Below are positions 25,803-39,601 of a DNA stretch of 64,000 nt, in pieces. The notes below the pieces were generated by a model. It ran no database searches. It saw only the letters and a program-made list of their open reading frames with translations, and was not told the DNA's origin. Source of the DNA: Phaffia rhodozyma (Eukaryota > Basidiomycota > Tremellomycetes > Cystofilobasidiales > Mrakiaceae); assembly GCA_014706385.1 (NCBI GenBank), contig JACGZH010000005.1, positions 62,001 through 126,000 on the forward strand, in the 5' to 3' direction. Position numbers and translations under genes: made by a program. Positions within the stretch are counted from its first letter, which is position 1. Every line of letters begins with the position of its first letter.

Positions 25803-26146
25803 GGAAAGCTCATGCTTGCACTGAGAGCTTGATGCGACTCTATTCGGGTTGCGCGTGATCAGTATCATATATCTCGTTCTCTACCGTTCTGTGTATTCAA
25901 TTTGTTGTAACATGCTAGGCGATCTTTTGTTGTTTTGTTATCAATGTAGAATAGTTGTGTATCCTCCGAGTGTTGTATGTGATGGACTTGTACCAACATC
26001 TTGTTCTTAATATATTAAAAAAGAGACACCACATACACATCTATTGATTTCTTTGTACAGGTGACTATTAGGATAACAACACACAAAAGCACTACAGCAA
26101 GGGAAAAGAAAAAACATGTACAAAAACCAATCGCAGAATGCACAGG
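25803..26146. other. Convergent intergenic region
   Basis: 3' flanks of the repeat-protein gene and APP1; AT-rich, with a poly(A)-like run near 26008-26022. Nothing else seen. Confidence 0.4.
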
Positions 26147-29100
26147 CTACTCAGCCTGTTTGGCTAGATCAAGTAGCGTTTCCTCTATCTCTTCCACGTC
26201 CCTAAACTTGAGTACTTTCACACCCTTGGACTCCAATCTATCTCTAGCAGCATCAAATCTAGCTCTGAAGCCATCTGCCTGTTTGATCTGTTTCAGCATG
26301 GCAGACGACATGACTTCCTCGATATCCAAAGACTGAGGCTCATCGGTAAAAACCCCATCAAGGGTTGTCGAAGCTCCTACAGGAGCGCTAGCCGTCATGC
26401 TTGATGCTCCAAACTGGGGTGACGCCGGTCGAGAGGCATACAGTGGGTCAAGAACGTCTTCAGAGTAAACCCCAGCGTTCTCGGTCTGGCTTGTCGGCTG
26501 AGCAGATGAGGATGATAGAGATGCGGACGACGATGACGATGACGATAGGGTTTGTTCTCCGAGCGCTAGTTTCGAGTCTACTAGGTTCATATCAGGTCCC
26601 TCTGGTTGCTCAACAGAAGTACTGGCCGTTGATGAGGTCATCGTCGGTGTTTTTTGGCCTTTACCGATAAGTGAACTTGATCGGCTTCTGGTTGATCTCG
26701 CCTTATCCTTTACAGCTTGCGAGAACGCGCCTGTACCGATAGAGGTTGATGGTCCAAGGGACGAGGAAACGGACCCAACGTGGGATGTCAGCCGAGACAT
26801 CCTTCCTCGGACGGAAGAGGCGGATGACGAAGTCCCAGACGAGAAGAAATCCGCGGTATCGCTTCTTGGTCGTGTACCCTTGGTAGGTGAAGATGAACCG
26901 GAAGATCCTAGGCTGAGCCCATCGGGAGTATGTGTCGATGAGGAAGAAGAAGTATTCGAAGATTGAGAGGGAAGGGTCGAGTTCGATCGGGCCCTTGCTG
27001 AGGACATTGTAGAAGAAGCAGGAACAAGAACAGATACATCTCGGATGATGATCGCTAAGATCTGATGGGGTCGCTCAAAGGCGATCGATGCGTACAGATC
27101 AAGGTCTTGTTCAGCTGAATCCCCAAAGAGAAGAAACTTGGATTTAGGAAACCCATCCAGGATCTTTGAAGTGCAAGATAAGCATACGATAAGACTGATG
27201 CTCTTTATTCTGTCGATCAGTCTGAAACACACGAAGCCAGACTTACCTCATAAACACCTCGAGCTTTCCGTTCCCCAGCTGGCTCCCATAAACCCTTAAA
27301 GACTGAGCGACCACCATAGAATTTGAGTTTGAGGGAGAAGCCCGCTGGAAATTGGGATAGGTTGAGGAACGAGTTGATCGGTTCAAACAGTTCGAACGGC
27401 GAGTTGGACTGGTTATATCGAGAATACCGGCGGGAAGTATGAGTACAAGATTCAAACCCGTGTAGGATGAGAAAAGGACATACGACGAAATGACAACCTC
27501 GGATGCCGCCCTCCGCCTGAAGCTTTCTGTACAAGTTTCCCATTCCTTTGACCTCTAAATCTTTTAGGTCCTTACAAAACACATTCTGTACCAGTCCATG
27601 CGAGCAAGAAGTCACACATCAGTATACATGTACTCTGGATCACATATCGATGCGGAAAAAAAGATTGAGACGTACTCTGAAGACGTTTCTCAAGCCACCC
27701 ATGATATCCGAGTGTTTCACCGTATCATCCAGATCGGAGATTATTCTGATTCCTTTTGGCATGGACAGCGGAGTAACTATCGTACTCTTCAGGGCATCTC
27801 CCATGGCGGGCGGCTTGACTTTAACCAGTCCAAGCTCATTTTTCTCTGGAACCGCTTCTCGAGATGTGAACGCTGGCGAGGAGGAAGAAGCACTGTTTGT
27901 AGTGATATCGGGAGGTGTAGGTGATACAGGCCTAGAGCCTGTGACGATATCCTCTCCTTCGGCAGAGAGCATTCGAGCGGTGATCTCAAGACCCCACTCA
28001 TGAGGTTTCTCAGAGTCGCTAATCGAGGATGATTGAGAGTTCTTTCGTCTTCGATCGGAGACACGTTCAGGAAATATCAAACTGGGTTCGAACGAAAACA
28101 ATCAAATTGAGCATCAAGCATAAACGAAGAAGCTCATGAAGAACGCGCGAGAGCTCCCTGTAGAAAGATATGCGTACTCTAGACATTCCGGGTCTTCCAC
28201 CAGGCTACCCCAAGGGATTCGTATAGTTTCCATGAAAGTTCCGTTCAGCGACGTAACTACGCGCATCTCAAACAATGGCCGTCCACGCTCATGCTTCTCT
28301 TCCTTGTTCGATCGATTTCCAGCCATTCCATCCTCCTCAACCGTGCTGAGACGTGGACGGACTTGGAGAACAACTTCTCTATTTGGGATAACCGAGGCAA
28401 AGAACGGTTGGAGTCTGGTTGCTAGATTAGTGTGCATATCCATCAAAGACTGGCTTATTGTATGAGCGGTGAGAGAATCTAATGCGGAAGATGGGGTCCT
28501 GGCTGAAGAAGTCTCGGAAGAGGTAGAGGAAGAGAGAGTACCAGACGTGCCAGATGGCTGGAATCGAGAGTGAGCATGAGAGAAAGAAGAGTGAGTCGTA
28601 TCGATTCGAGGCCTAAGTGAGGCCGAAGGGGATGGTACTATGTGATTTGGCAAGGAGGATCCTGAATTTTTTCTTGCTGAAGAGGATTCGATCGTGGACA
28701 GGCCTACGGAGCGGACAGATGCTGTATCCGGTTGACTAGTCTTTTTTGAGGATGAGGATGAGGATGAAGGAGAAGATTGAAAGAAGGGAGACAGAGATAT
28801 ATCCTTCGTCTCGTCAGTCGGAGCGGGCGAGTCAGTGATGGAAGATTCAGTATCACGGTAGTATGTGAGTTCGCCATTGGACTCTGTCAAGTAAGACTCG
28901 CCCCGGACGGGCTGAACCCGCGGAGTCACTGGTAAACTCGGAAGGTCGGCAAAGTTTTTGGCCATTCTGTTGGATGCGCAGATTATGATGTCAAGTGGTT
29001 GAGGAAAATCTTGGTTCTGATGCGCCTTTGTGAAATACATCCGCACCCTTGAGGCCGACGAACAAGAAAGGCTGCTCACCGAGTAAACATCCGTTGGGTC

Positions 29101-29815
29101 CGGCTGGCTTGTTCTGGGGGCCGAAGGGTTGTACAAAATCCAGAAATATGAATGAGGATGTCGAAAGGCTGTACATGGTCTGTGAGAGAGTAGGGCAAAC
29201 TGTCAGTACCTTTTACCGTTATGATGCACAGGCGCAAGAGAGTGATTAAACAGAGCTCTCACTAGGCTCAGAAGGACTTGGCTCAGAATCGTCTAGAGGA
29301 ACTTTGACGGCCCACCCTGGGAACACAACGATTCTTTGATGCGATACTTCGAATGGAGCTACGTATCGAACGAATTTAAGGAAAAGAAAGGAAAGGAACA
29401 GTGAGCATGTTCTGTTCAATTATATGGAAAAGAGAGGGGGCAATGTCAACGAACCTTTCCTTCTCCTAAGCCATCCACCGACGGATGCTCTCACTCCCGG
29501 TCGATCGCCACCACTATTGCCGGTAGTGACACCTCCGTCGACCATATCGGCAGCCCTGTCCAGCAGTTCCTGCTCTTTGTTTTGACCACCACCGATAGCC
29601 TTGTGGGCGAGATGGCCGACGTTGCCGACGACTGTGCCGGCGGTCCCGGCGATGCCGGCCAAACCTTTACCAAATCCGGTCGTGAGAGAGGAGGCTAATC
29701 TGGAAGACGCCCTGGAAGACAACAAAGGTCTTGAAGTTACAAGGGTGTTTGGATCGAGATTTGATCCCGAATGAGGAAGAGCAGTCGGTTGGTTGGATCG
29801 AGAATGAGAATGCAT
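26147..29815 (-). CDS. APP1: Phosphatidate phosphatase APP1-like
   Basis: Mg2+-dependent phosphatidate phosphatase that makes diacylglycerol at cortical actin patches, linked to endocytosis. The catalytic DUF2183/HAD-like domain shows IRIISDLDDTVKHSD (DxDxT; first Asp the nucleophile), NVFCKDLKDLEVKGMGNLYR, NSPFELFEPINSFL, YGGRSVFKGLWEPAGERKAR, and FPKSKFLLFGDSAEQDLDLY followed by ASIAFERPHQILAIIIRDVS. The order matches yeast App1. The N-terminal half carries RIVVFPGWAVKVPLDDSE, the domain that precedes the catalytic one. Long Ser-rich disordered stretches lie before the catalytic core and in the C-terminal tail (about 300 residues), which ends with a predicted helix (EEIEETLLDLAKQAE). Roughly 1,000 residues in 8-9 exons. 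The start at MHSHSRSNQPTALP (29815) is the best Met but not proven. Divergent from LDB17. Confidence 0.85.
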
Positions 29816-30508
29816 GATAAAGGACCGACGGTTATGATAGGATAGTGGTGAAGAAATATGAAGCCGCGGTGTTGAAAGCTTGGGCAGATGAATGTGTCGA
29901 TTGTATTTGGATTGCTTGGATAGAACAAGCAGAGCACTGGCGATCATCCAAAGAAGAGCAGAGGAAGATGAAGAGTGTGTATGTATGTACTGGTCGGATA
30001 GAAGAGAGATTGAAGGTGAGCAAAGAAGAAAGTAATCAAAGAAACAGTGAGAGAGGAGAGGCGTCATAGAACCTGCTAACCCTAACACTGAGCGTAGTAG
30101 ACCGTGTACTTGAAGTAGGCGAGTCCGCTTTTTGCGCGCTCTCTTCCACACACTCATCCTACGGTCTCACCATTGCACCTGCATCTTCTTCTTCCGTTCA
30201 TCTCCTATTCTCCCAGAGTACATATCTCGCAGAACACACGCGATGCTTGGCCGGTCTTGAAGAGGAGTCTTGACGGAATAGAGCGAGGCGCTGCTTACCT
30301 AATCATGATGAACTTACCTAATCAGCCCTCGCTTACCTAATCAGATGTCCCGATGACGATTTCGAACGGAGTAACTTTGGATCTTTCTTCTGGCTCTCTT
30401 CTATCTATCCGTCGTCTCTCCCTATCTATCCGTTCTTTTCCTCTTCCTTTCTTTCGAACATACACTCACCGATACATATATATTTCAGTTCTTATTCGGC
30501 TTCCTGAA
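29816..30508. promoter_or_regulatory. Divergent promoter APP1 / LDB17
   Basis: About 690 bp shared by two genes whose families both act in cortical actin/endocytosis. It holds the short direct repeat cttacctaatca (about 30294-30340, three imperfect copies) and a CT-rich block (30395-30460) just before the LDB17 start. Confidence 0.4.
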
Positions 30509-33158
30509 ATGTCTGCTGTATGGGGTGAAGAGTTAGAGTGGCAATTTGAGAACGCGGCTCAGCTCTGGTCTGGTCAGTCTGCTCTCTTTTCTTCTTTCAC
30601 CAATGTCTCACAGTATCTCCTCTCATTGCTGAACACACAACCTGATCGGTTGATTATCTGATGACATCAGAACTCGAAGATACACTCCGTATACCAAAAC
30701 GGCCGTCGCTTGAGCAGCTCGACAACTCTTTTCTTATGTACTCTCGGATTTGTGCAAACTACCTAGGTAGGTCACTCTGTTCCCTTCTTCTGTCCTCGCT
30801 TTTCCAACCCTAATCGCTTGTTCCGAGAGACTCATCTCTTTACCCGGTTGCATCCCATTCTCCTATCTTCCTTGTCATTATCGTTCCTGCTCACTTACTA
30901 ACTTTCGGCTCTTCTTATTCCTTTCAACTTCTTTCCTTGTATACGTTTCTAACCCATGTCACCCGCCTGACATAGATATCTATCTGACGAATCCGTTAGA
31001 TCTTGAAAACGCGCTTATCCTGCTCCTCAGAAGCGTACTCTTCAAGTTCCACTCTACCAGAATGATCGATCTGATAATAAAATGGGTCAAGAAAGTACGT
31101 GTCTCTTCGTACCGAGCTGAACGCTCTCATGAACTCTACAGCTAATCACTCATACTTGTGAATAACCTCTTTGCGTTCAAACGGAATAGGGGAAAGACCC
31201 TTCGTTCTTGTATATCCTGCTCTCTATCCTTCTTCTCTGCGGCCAACAGAGCCCCTCCATCTTCAAAAGCTATGTTCGTTGGCGCCCAGTCATTCCTTTT
31301 CTTGTGAACGTGTTGGATCAAGAGATTGTCGATGTTCGTACTCCGTCTTCCGTATCGATCTGATCAAGCGTCTCGGAAAGCCTGACCAAGCTTGTTCTGT
31401 CACTTGTTCTGGAAATAATGTTGGAGAAACAGACCAGCAGAGTGCCCTGCAACGAAGTGTCGATCGAGCTTCGGCTGAGAGCCCCTTGTGCTCATCTGTT
31501 ATATGAGCTAGCGCGCGTCCAAAAGCTAGACTCGTCCGATCTGGGTGAGTGCCCTATCAGTACTTATGCTCCGACCTAGCCGTCTTGACACACTAACTCT
31601 TGATGCAATATCCATGCACACATGCTACTCAGAGATTTTCAACGAACAATTCATCGATCAGCTGTTTGAGCTCGTCGAGCGGACTCGAGCTATGGATGAT
31701 GAGACTTTGAACTATGCGATCATCAAACTTCTGGTCAGCATTACCTGCCTCTGTTTCAATCTGTTCCTTTCCGTTAGCATCACGCGCTAAAATATCTATT
31801 CCTGACGAATCCGTAGATCGCACTCAACGAACAATTCATGGTGGCTACCTTGCCTCCAAGTCATCACTCCAAACGGCATCACCATGACCGGTCTTCTCAT
31901 CCACACACGCACTCAAATCGTTCATCACAGGACACGAATCAGGAACAGAGTGCGCATGTCCCAGCCGATCCTACAGAGGCGAAAAAAATGAACAGAGTGC
32001 TGGTCGTGCTGATGAGACGGTTGGGCGCCAGTAAGACGTTCGGAGAGAATTTGATATTCATGTTGAATCGAGCTGGTATGTTTTGTTCCCCTTGTTTCTA
32101 TGTGCAACTTACTTCCCTTCTACAAAAGCAAAAGTGTCGAAGAATTGACCTGATCGAAACAATGTCTCAAACCAACAGAGGACACCGCGGAGGATCTATG
32201 CATGCAATTACTCATCCTCAAGATTCTCTACCTGCTTTTCACAACGCCTGGCACGAAAGAGTACTTTTACACAAACGATCTCAAAGTCCTGGTAGACGTG
32301 TTTGTTCGAGAACTAAGCGATCTACCAGAAGAGAGCGAGTCTCTTCGACATACCTATCTCCGAGTGCTTCATCCACTCTTGACGAGTACTCAACTGCGTA
32401 CCCTGCCCTACAAACGCGCTCACCTCCAACGAGTTCTCCGATCGTTGACGGCCAATCCACATGGGATCCGGGAGATCTCTCCATCCACTAAACGACTTGT
32501 TGATAGATGTCTCTCCGGCGAATGGTGTATCCAAGAAGATTCCGCCAAACGGGCCGACGGAAAGCCGGCCGTCAGCCTTCTACCATCCAGTCAGCCCCAT
32601 AGAGTTGGAGTTAATGGAGCACAACAACAAGGGAGCTTGGATACACTCAACAGTCTAGCAGGAACGCTAGGTGTGGACGCAATGGCAGAAGGGACCGATG
32701 TCGAACCAGGGGCGGATCTCTCAAAGAGTCTGGATCATCTGTCGTTGTTGGATCCTCCAAACAGAAACGGGAACGGCTACGCCCATCGCGCAGATGGGAG
32801 ACGACTCTCCAGCTCTACATCTGCCTCTTCCTCTGGACGTCCTCACCCTGATCCGTCCGGGTCGTTCCGATCGCACAACACACATCTGGATGAAGTTGAC
32901 AATCTTCCGTTATCAAGAGCTGTTCCCCAGGTCGCTCGATCCGCCCCAATTCAGTCGAGTCCGCTGGCGATGACGGCTGCTGGGAAGCCGGCGAGAAGGA
33001 AACCACCTGCACCACCGGTAAATCGAGCCACCAAAGGCCTTCTCAGAACAAACACGTCGGGAGCAGGGGCGGGATCAGAAGATAATCAAAGGATTGGGTC
33101 TGGAACCGACGACGGAGGACGGTGCTCGCCTAGACAAGAGTGGGAGACGTTCGCCTGA
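30509..33158 (+). CDS. LDB17/DIP1/SPIN90 (NCKIPSD) family Arp2/3 activator
   Basis: In fission yeast, Dip1 activates Arp2/3 without a mother filament to make linear seed filaments at endocytic patches; yeast Ldb17 is an endocytic coat-associated homologue. The start is [20 protein letters not shown]. Conserved blocks: [20 protein letters not shown] with [20 protein letters not shown], then [46 protein letters not shown], and [20 protein letters not shown] followed by [20 protein letters not shown] and [17 protein letters not shown]. The last is the armadillo-like core typical of the family. The C-terminal tail is Ser-rich and has [11 protein letters not shown], a Pro-rich SH3-binding motif like that in Ldb17. 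About eight exons; a short intron near 31341-31397 removes an in-frame stop. Stop at 33158. Confidence 0.85.
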
Positions 33159-34307
33159 AGGATGTGTATTTTTCTTAGGCTCTTTCTTTTTGCGTCCTTT
33201 TCTTCTTCTTTCCTCTTCCTTCTCCTCCTCCATCCGCCTTACTCTTCTTTCCATCGTTCCACTCTTATTTTACAGAATACACACCATACAATCTGTACCC
33301 GTTCCGATACACATTTGAATATCTACTTCTTCTTTTCCATTGCTTCAAGCATGTTTGTTCCTTTTCTCTCTCTCTATTGTTGTGTTTTCCGCTGCTGGTC
33401 TTTCTCGCTCGCACTGTAAACCAAAACGACATCAATCGTTCCGTCGTCCCATCGCATGTACATCTCATCAATTCATATCTTCGTCCTTCTCACGTATGTT
33501 CTCTTGGCTTTTTCTTTTCTTTTCTTTTTCCTCGTCTTCCTATCGTATTGTGGTCGTTTATTTGATCCGGGATTCTGTCACTTTTCGCGTCTTGTTCATC
33601 ATGTCTATTGTTGTTTCCGACCTTCTTTTCCTCTTCTTTCTATTGGAAGGGAGAAAAAAGGTCGACTGCACCACCAATCGGTCCCAATTGAATTCTGTTG
33701 GACCCCGCCTCCTCGTCCTTCTCCTCGTCCCTCCTTTCTTTTGTCTTTTCGACGTATCGTACTTGTTTTGCCCATCCTCTTGTTTCGATCATGTATCTTC
33801 GATCTTTCTTCTTCTTCTTCCGATCGAGAAGGGCGAATAAGAGGACCCCATATGCAAAAGACAAGTTTGTTCATGGTCATGTATATACATAGACCCGAAG
33901 GGGATTCCGTTCGAAAAGACAAACGAAGGATGAGGACGACTGGGATGTGCTTGCTCTGAGGGTGAGACGAACAAAGAGAGAAGAAGTTGTGTGATGCGAT
34001 GCGATGAAGTCTGATGTGGAGCGATTTGATGCAAGGGATGCGATGGGATCTGGGAGAGGATGATCAGGATTGATGGCGTGCGAGAGAGAGAGAGAGAAAG
34101 AGATGTCGAGAAGAAGATCTATGAAACTAGGAAAACAAGATGAGAAGAAAAAAACTACAAAGGATTACAACAAGCGAGCCCGGAAGAGAAAGAGAGAATA
34201 ACGAATACAAAGAACAGGAAGAGCACAGATGTTTTTAAGTGGGAGGGAGGAAGAGTGGGAGGGAGGAAGAGTGGGAGGGAGGAAGAGTGGGAGGGAGGGA
34301 GGGGATT
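33159..34307. other. Convergent intergenic region with pyrimidine tracts
   Basis: About 1.1 kb between tail-to-tail genes. 33170-33840 is strongly pyrimidine-rich (many TTCTTC runs) on the plus strand and 34080-34300 is purine-rich. Open frames here are low-complexity (Phe/Ser/Leu-rich) and I do not call them. It includes the G-rich tandem array listed separately. Confidence 0.4.
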
Positions 34308-34311
34308 CTAT
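34239..34311 (+). repeat. 16-bp G-rich tandem repeat
   Basis: Unit GTGGGAGGGAGGAAGA repeated three times exactly (34239-34286), then a partial fourth copy that degenerates into GGGAGGGAGGGAGGGG. The runs of three or more G satisfy the usual G-quadruplex pattern on the plus strand. It ends at the stop codon of the minus-strand gene, so it lies in that gene's 3' UTR (as C-rich RNA). Confidence 0.85.
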
Positions 34312-36501
34312 ATGTCTACATCTACCCAGAAATCACCATCTCCTAAATAATCCCCTTTCCACTCCTCAAGCTTGCGAAGTGCAGAATCTCCTGCGCTTGC
34401 GCCCGCGTTCATGGCTGTGCCTGGAGGGACACTTCTCGATCTTCTGATGGATAGATCGGTTTCCGCAGGGACGGGAACCGCTCGGACCTGATCTGGGAAG
34501 AAAGTGTATCGTTTGCCGGTCGAAGGGGATGTTCCGACTTGGTTACCGCTGTTTGAGATCAACCGAGCCGACAACAGGTGGGTTTCAACAAATCATTCCC
34601 AGTCTTTGAGAATGCGTATATGGACCGTTGATAAAGAAAGCGAAACATACCAGGTCAGACAACACACTTTCATATTGCCCCAAACTGTGTCCTGCAGCAA
34701 GCCGACGCCCGAGGCTTCTCTTGCTTCCCATACCGGGTTGACTTCCTTCCCCATGAAGGCTTTTGGATTCGCACTCGGTCGGAAAGCACGATAGGAGAGG
34801 ACCCCGTCGCACGTTTCCGTCGAGGGATGATGTGTGGCTCTGTCCATCGGCGTCGACGTGGTGGACCCCGACGGAGGGAGAAAGGATGGCGGGGACAACA
34901 GGCGCCGGTGATGTTCGAGTTTGATGTTTCTCGACTTGCGCCCTGGTGAGGACTGTGGTGTGGATGACGGAGGTGCCTGACGGGATGGATCTCCTCGTGA
35001 GGAGGCAGAGGAGGGGTGGCAGTAGAGGATGTAGTGGTTCGGATCGAGATGGACGGACTCTTTCGATCGGTTGATGGCTGCCTGGCTGTCGATGGAGAAC
35101 GACCAGGTGGGATCACGATCTGTGATCTGCTCGTCCGTTTCACCGTCCTCTTCTTCCTCTGGGAACGTCCGTTCCGATACCCGGGGTCCTTGTCTGTAGA
35201 GCGCAGAGAAGGAGGGGGGATGTCGAGGGAACGGAACGGACATCCGATTCACGCTGGAGAACGTCGATGAGGATGAGATCGATGGGAGCGATTGGTTTAG
35301 CACCGAGCTTCGATGGATAGCGCCTCGACGGCGGAGTAGAGAAACTTGGCCTGTGAGCAGGGAGTGAGAAAGCATCTGCTGTAGGGATGGAAGATGATCA
35401 AGATGTATTAGACGTCGAGTGAACAGACGTTTTGCGTAGGAGAAAGAAAAGACTAACAGTGGGTTCGTCTTCATCTTCTTCGTTATCGTTGTCATTGCCG
35501 TTATTATTCCCATTGTCGTTGTCGTTGTTGTCTCCGCCGTCGTCATTGGTATCGTCGTGTCCATCCTCCCGCTCATTATTCTCACCCTCTGCTTGCCGGC
35601 CCTGCTGATTTGTAGCTGCCGATGCGGGACGATCTGGTCCAAAGGCGATGGCACCATACCTTTCTTGTTCCTCTCCTAGCGTCCTGACCTCCTCGAGAGC
35701 CTGGTCGATCCGATCGAGCCATCCTCTCATCTCGGTCGTTCTCTCCCCCCTGCCGTCGTCTCCAGGGATGACGCCGAGACCATCTGGGAGTCTGCCGACG
35801 CCGGCTCGACTGCTGGACCGATTGCTGGCCGGGACGCTCCAGTCGATCTCGTTCCAGCTGAGGAGGGCGGCGATGATCCTCCGGACGGTGTTCAGCCGAT
35901 GAACGATCTGGCCTCTGCTGTTTGCCATGAAGCGAAGGTAGATCTCTCTATCTATCCCTGCTTCTTCCTCCGTCCGTCCGGATCCGACGGACAGTCTGAG
36001 GGTCGACGTATCAGGGGACGAGGCAGCGAGCCGGGAGAGGATCAGGTTGAGTGTGTTTGAGATGGTGGCGTAGAGTGTCTGGTCCGGGAGTGTTTCCAGA
36101 CTGAGGGCCGGAAGGGCCGGGGGGGTTCGGAGGTCATCGAGGAGGGACACCGGCTGGGTCTCTCCCGGGGAGAGGGCCGAATGGGTGGGCGACGGCCGTT
36201 CGATCGGGGAAACGGCTGATGCCGATGTCGGAGCGGAGGTAGAATCGGGAGTGCGAAGATTTGGAGGAGTGGATATGTCCATAGCGTCTGGCAGACGGAT
36301 GGATATAGGAGGAGGACTCGAAGGATGATGGGCGGGTTGTGCTGATGGTGATTCGAGTGAAGAAGGCTCAACGTCATGGGTGGTCGTCGGCGTCGAGCTC
36401 CTCGGTGGTGGTTGTGCCGGTGTGATGGACATGTCTGATATTGATGCTACCACGGGCGGCAGGGAGCGACGAGAGAGGGCTGTCTGTCTGTCGATCGGCA
36501 T
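34308..36501 (-). CDS. Conserved-looking hypothetical protein, unknown function
   Basis: I do not recognise it. The N-terminus (MPIDRQTALSRRSLPPVVAS) is Pro/Ser/Thr-rich and disordered. A helical block follows (about residues 140-240): TLYATISNTLNLILSRLAAS, IYLRFMANSRGQIVHRLNTV and RRIIAALLSWNEIDWSVP. Next comes a helix with EMRGWLDRIDQALEEVRTLG and an Asn/Asp-rich low-complexity stretch (GDNNDNDNGNNNGNDNDNEE). Past an intron near 35335-35465, the second half is Ser/Pro-rich with VHLDPNHYILYCHPSS and ends GDGDFWVDVDI. The final intron (donor gtatgt, acceptor aaacag) joins ...CLTC to GNQVGTSPSTGKRY in frame. There is no signal peptide or membrane helix. Alternative start MSITPAQPP at about 36432. 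Confidence 0.6.
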
Positions 36502-36693
36502 GCTTGCTGCTGTTGGTGGTGATGATGATAAGGACGATGATGTCGACGGTGATGGTGACGACGATGATGATGGTTAGATGGAGGAAGAGAACGGAAAGGA
36601 TGAAAAGGCGCGGCTCTCAAATTCTTCTGCCCCCCCCCCCTTGACGACCATCCTCACCTGGGACCCCTTGCTTTGGAGACGCAACGCCGAGTT

Positions 36694-36792
<99 letters not shown>

Positions 36793-36839
36793 GGCCAGGC
36801 TGGACCGCAAGAACGCAGGGAAAGAAAGATCCAACCGAA
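36502..36839. promoter_or_regulatory. Divergent promoter containing CA microsatellite
   Basis: 338 bp between two head-to-head genes. It contains an 11-C homopolymer (about 36630-36640) and the (AC)44 array, which takes up a quarter of the shared promoter. Confidence 0.45.
36703..36790. repeat. (AC)44 dinucleotide microsatellite
   Basis: An uninterrupted alternating purine-pyrimidine run of 88 bp, able to form Z-DNA and to slip in replication. It ends 49 bp before the ATG at 36840. Confidence 0.97.
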
Positions 36840-38354
<1,515 letters not shown>

Positions 38355-38707
38355 GGGTGGGCAGGGAGGAGTGACGAATGGGAAGGGAAGATGAGGGGTG
38401 AGGAGAGGGAACGGAGGAACAAGGTAGCAGAACACACGAGGCATAGGATGCTCCAAAAGAAGGATTAGAAGAAAGAAAGAAAAGAAAAAGAAAAGAAAAG
38501 GCCCATGTATGGATCATATAGCCATCTCTCTGTGTCGCGTGCGCGCGACGACTACATTCTTATTTTATTGATTCTCGATAAGGAGGGACAAACAAAGCAA
38601 AAGAAACACGAACCCTAGGGAAAGAAAAGAAAAGAAGAAAAGATAGAAAAGAAAGGACCAAGAACGGACGACCCATCTAAGAGATACTGCAGAGCGGGCG
38701 ACCAGCT
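38355..38707. other. Convergent intergenic region
   Basis: 3' flanks of the membrane-protein gene and the ZNF706-like gene. Purine-rich with repeated AAAAGAAAAG runs; nothing else visible. Confidence 0.4.
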
Positions 38708-39384
38708 TTACTTTTTCTTGCCACCGGCGGCAGGCGCAGGAGTCGGACCCCTGGCGGCAGCCTCCAACGCGTCAAAGTCCGGGGTAGGAAGAGCTGTTTT
38801 GAGAGGTAGCATCGGGAGTAGGGACATGGTGGTCAGGAAGAACGTACAGACGCGGAGAAAGCTGAGAGAGAGAGAGAGAGAATCGGATACTCACCACTCT
38901 GTAGAAGGGCAGAAAGAAGACGACGAGGAAGACCAAACAGAAAGAAAGCGAAATCAGGCAGAGCACAACAAAGAGGCAGAGAGATAGGAGAGGGTACGTA
39001 CGTGCTTTGCTTGCCAGTGTTCGATGATGTTGTTCTTGTTTGCCGTAGGCAGCTTGCAGGACGGACAGACGAGCTTGACGGCGGCTGCCTGGGCCTTCAG
39101 GTTTGAGCTTCCACCGGCCGCCTTCTTCAGCTTTTCCGCGTTCTTCTGTCTTTGTGAGGGAGATCATGGGTTTTGACATCAGGAAGGGTTGATAGTTGTT
39201 TAGGTACATCACAAAGAGAGAAAGAGAGAGTAGAGACGTACTGTGATTGAGCCTGTGAGGGAGGGATGAGGACAAGAACGAAGACGAGACGAGAAAAAAC
39301 GATCAAAAGCCGTCAGCGCCCAAACCTACCGAACCAGATCGACGACAAGCAAGAGAGACTGACCTTCTGGAGTCCTCGAGCCAT
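38708..39384 (-). CDS. ZNF706/SERF-like small C2H2 zinc-finger protein
   Basis: A short protein of about 85 residues like human ZNF706, whose family combines a 4F5/SERF-type basic N-terminus with one C2H2 finger. Four exons: MARGLQK; an 11-nt microexon (39242-39252) giving the AQSQ region; QKNAEKLKKAAGGSSNLKAQ with AAAVKLVCPSCKLPTANKNN and IIEHWQAKH; and PLPTPDFDALEAAARGPTP with the tail PAPAAGGKKK. The finger is C-x2-C-x12-H-x4-H. The match MARG-QK-x-QSQQKNA to animal ZNF706 is strong, and the spliced SQQKNAEK supports the microexon. The third intron uses donor gtaccc to keep the PLP frame. The role is probably nuclear or RNA/protein-aggregation related; unproven. Confidence 0.82.
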
Positions 39385-39601
39385 GATGAAAGAGTGTACT
39401 ACTAAGGAATCGGGGGGGGGGTGGGGGAATGAGAGGATGCGCTGCAGAACGGACCAAGAGAGCGAGAGAAGAAGAAAGAAAGAAAAAAAACAAGGCAGGA
39501 AACCCTAACAGGTGGAGGTTGATTCATCTATTCTCAGAAGGTTATTCAAATATAAGCGGTGCTGAATATGGTTGTGCACGTGATGCATGCACCGCCCTGT
39601 C

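Noticed and set aside
33340..33959. Several Phe/Ser/Leu-rich open frames
   Set aside because: They arise from pyrimidine-rich 3' flanking DNA and have no recognisable protein features.
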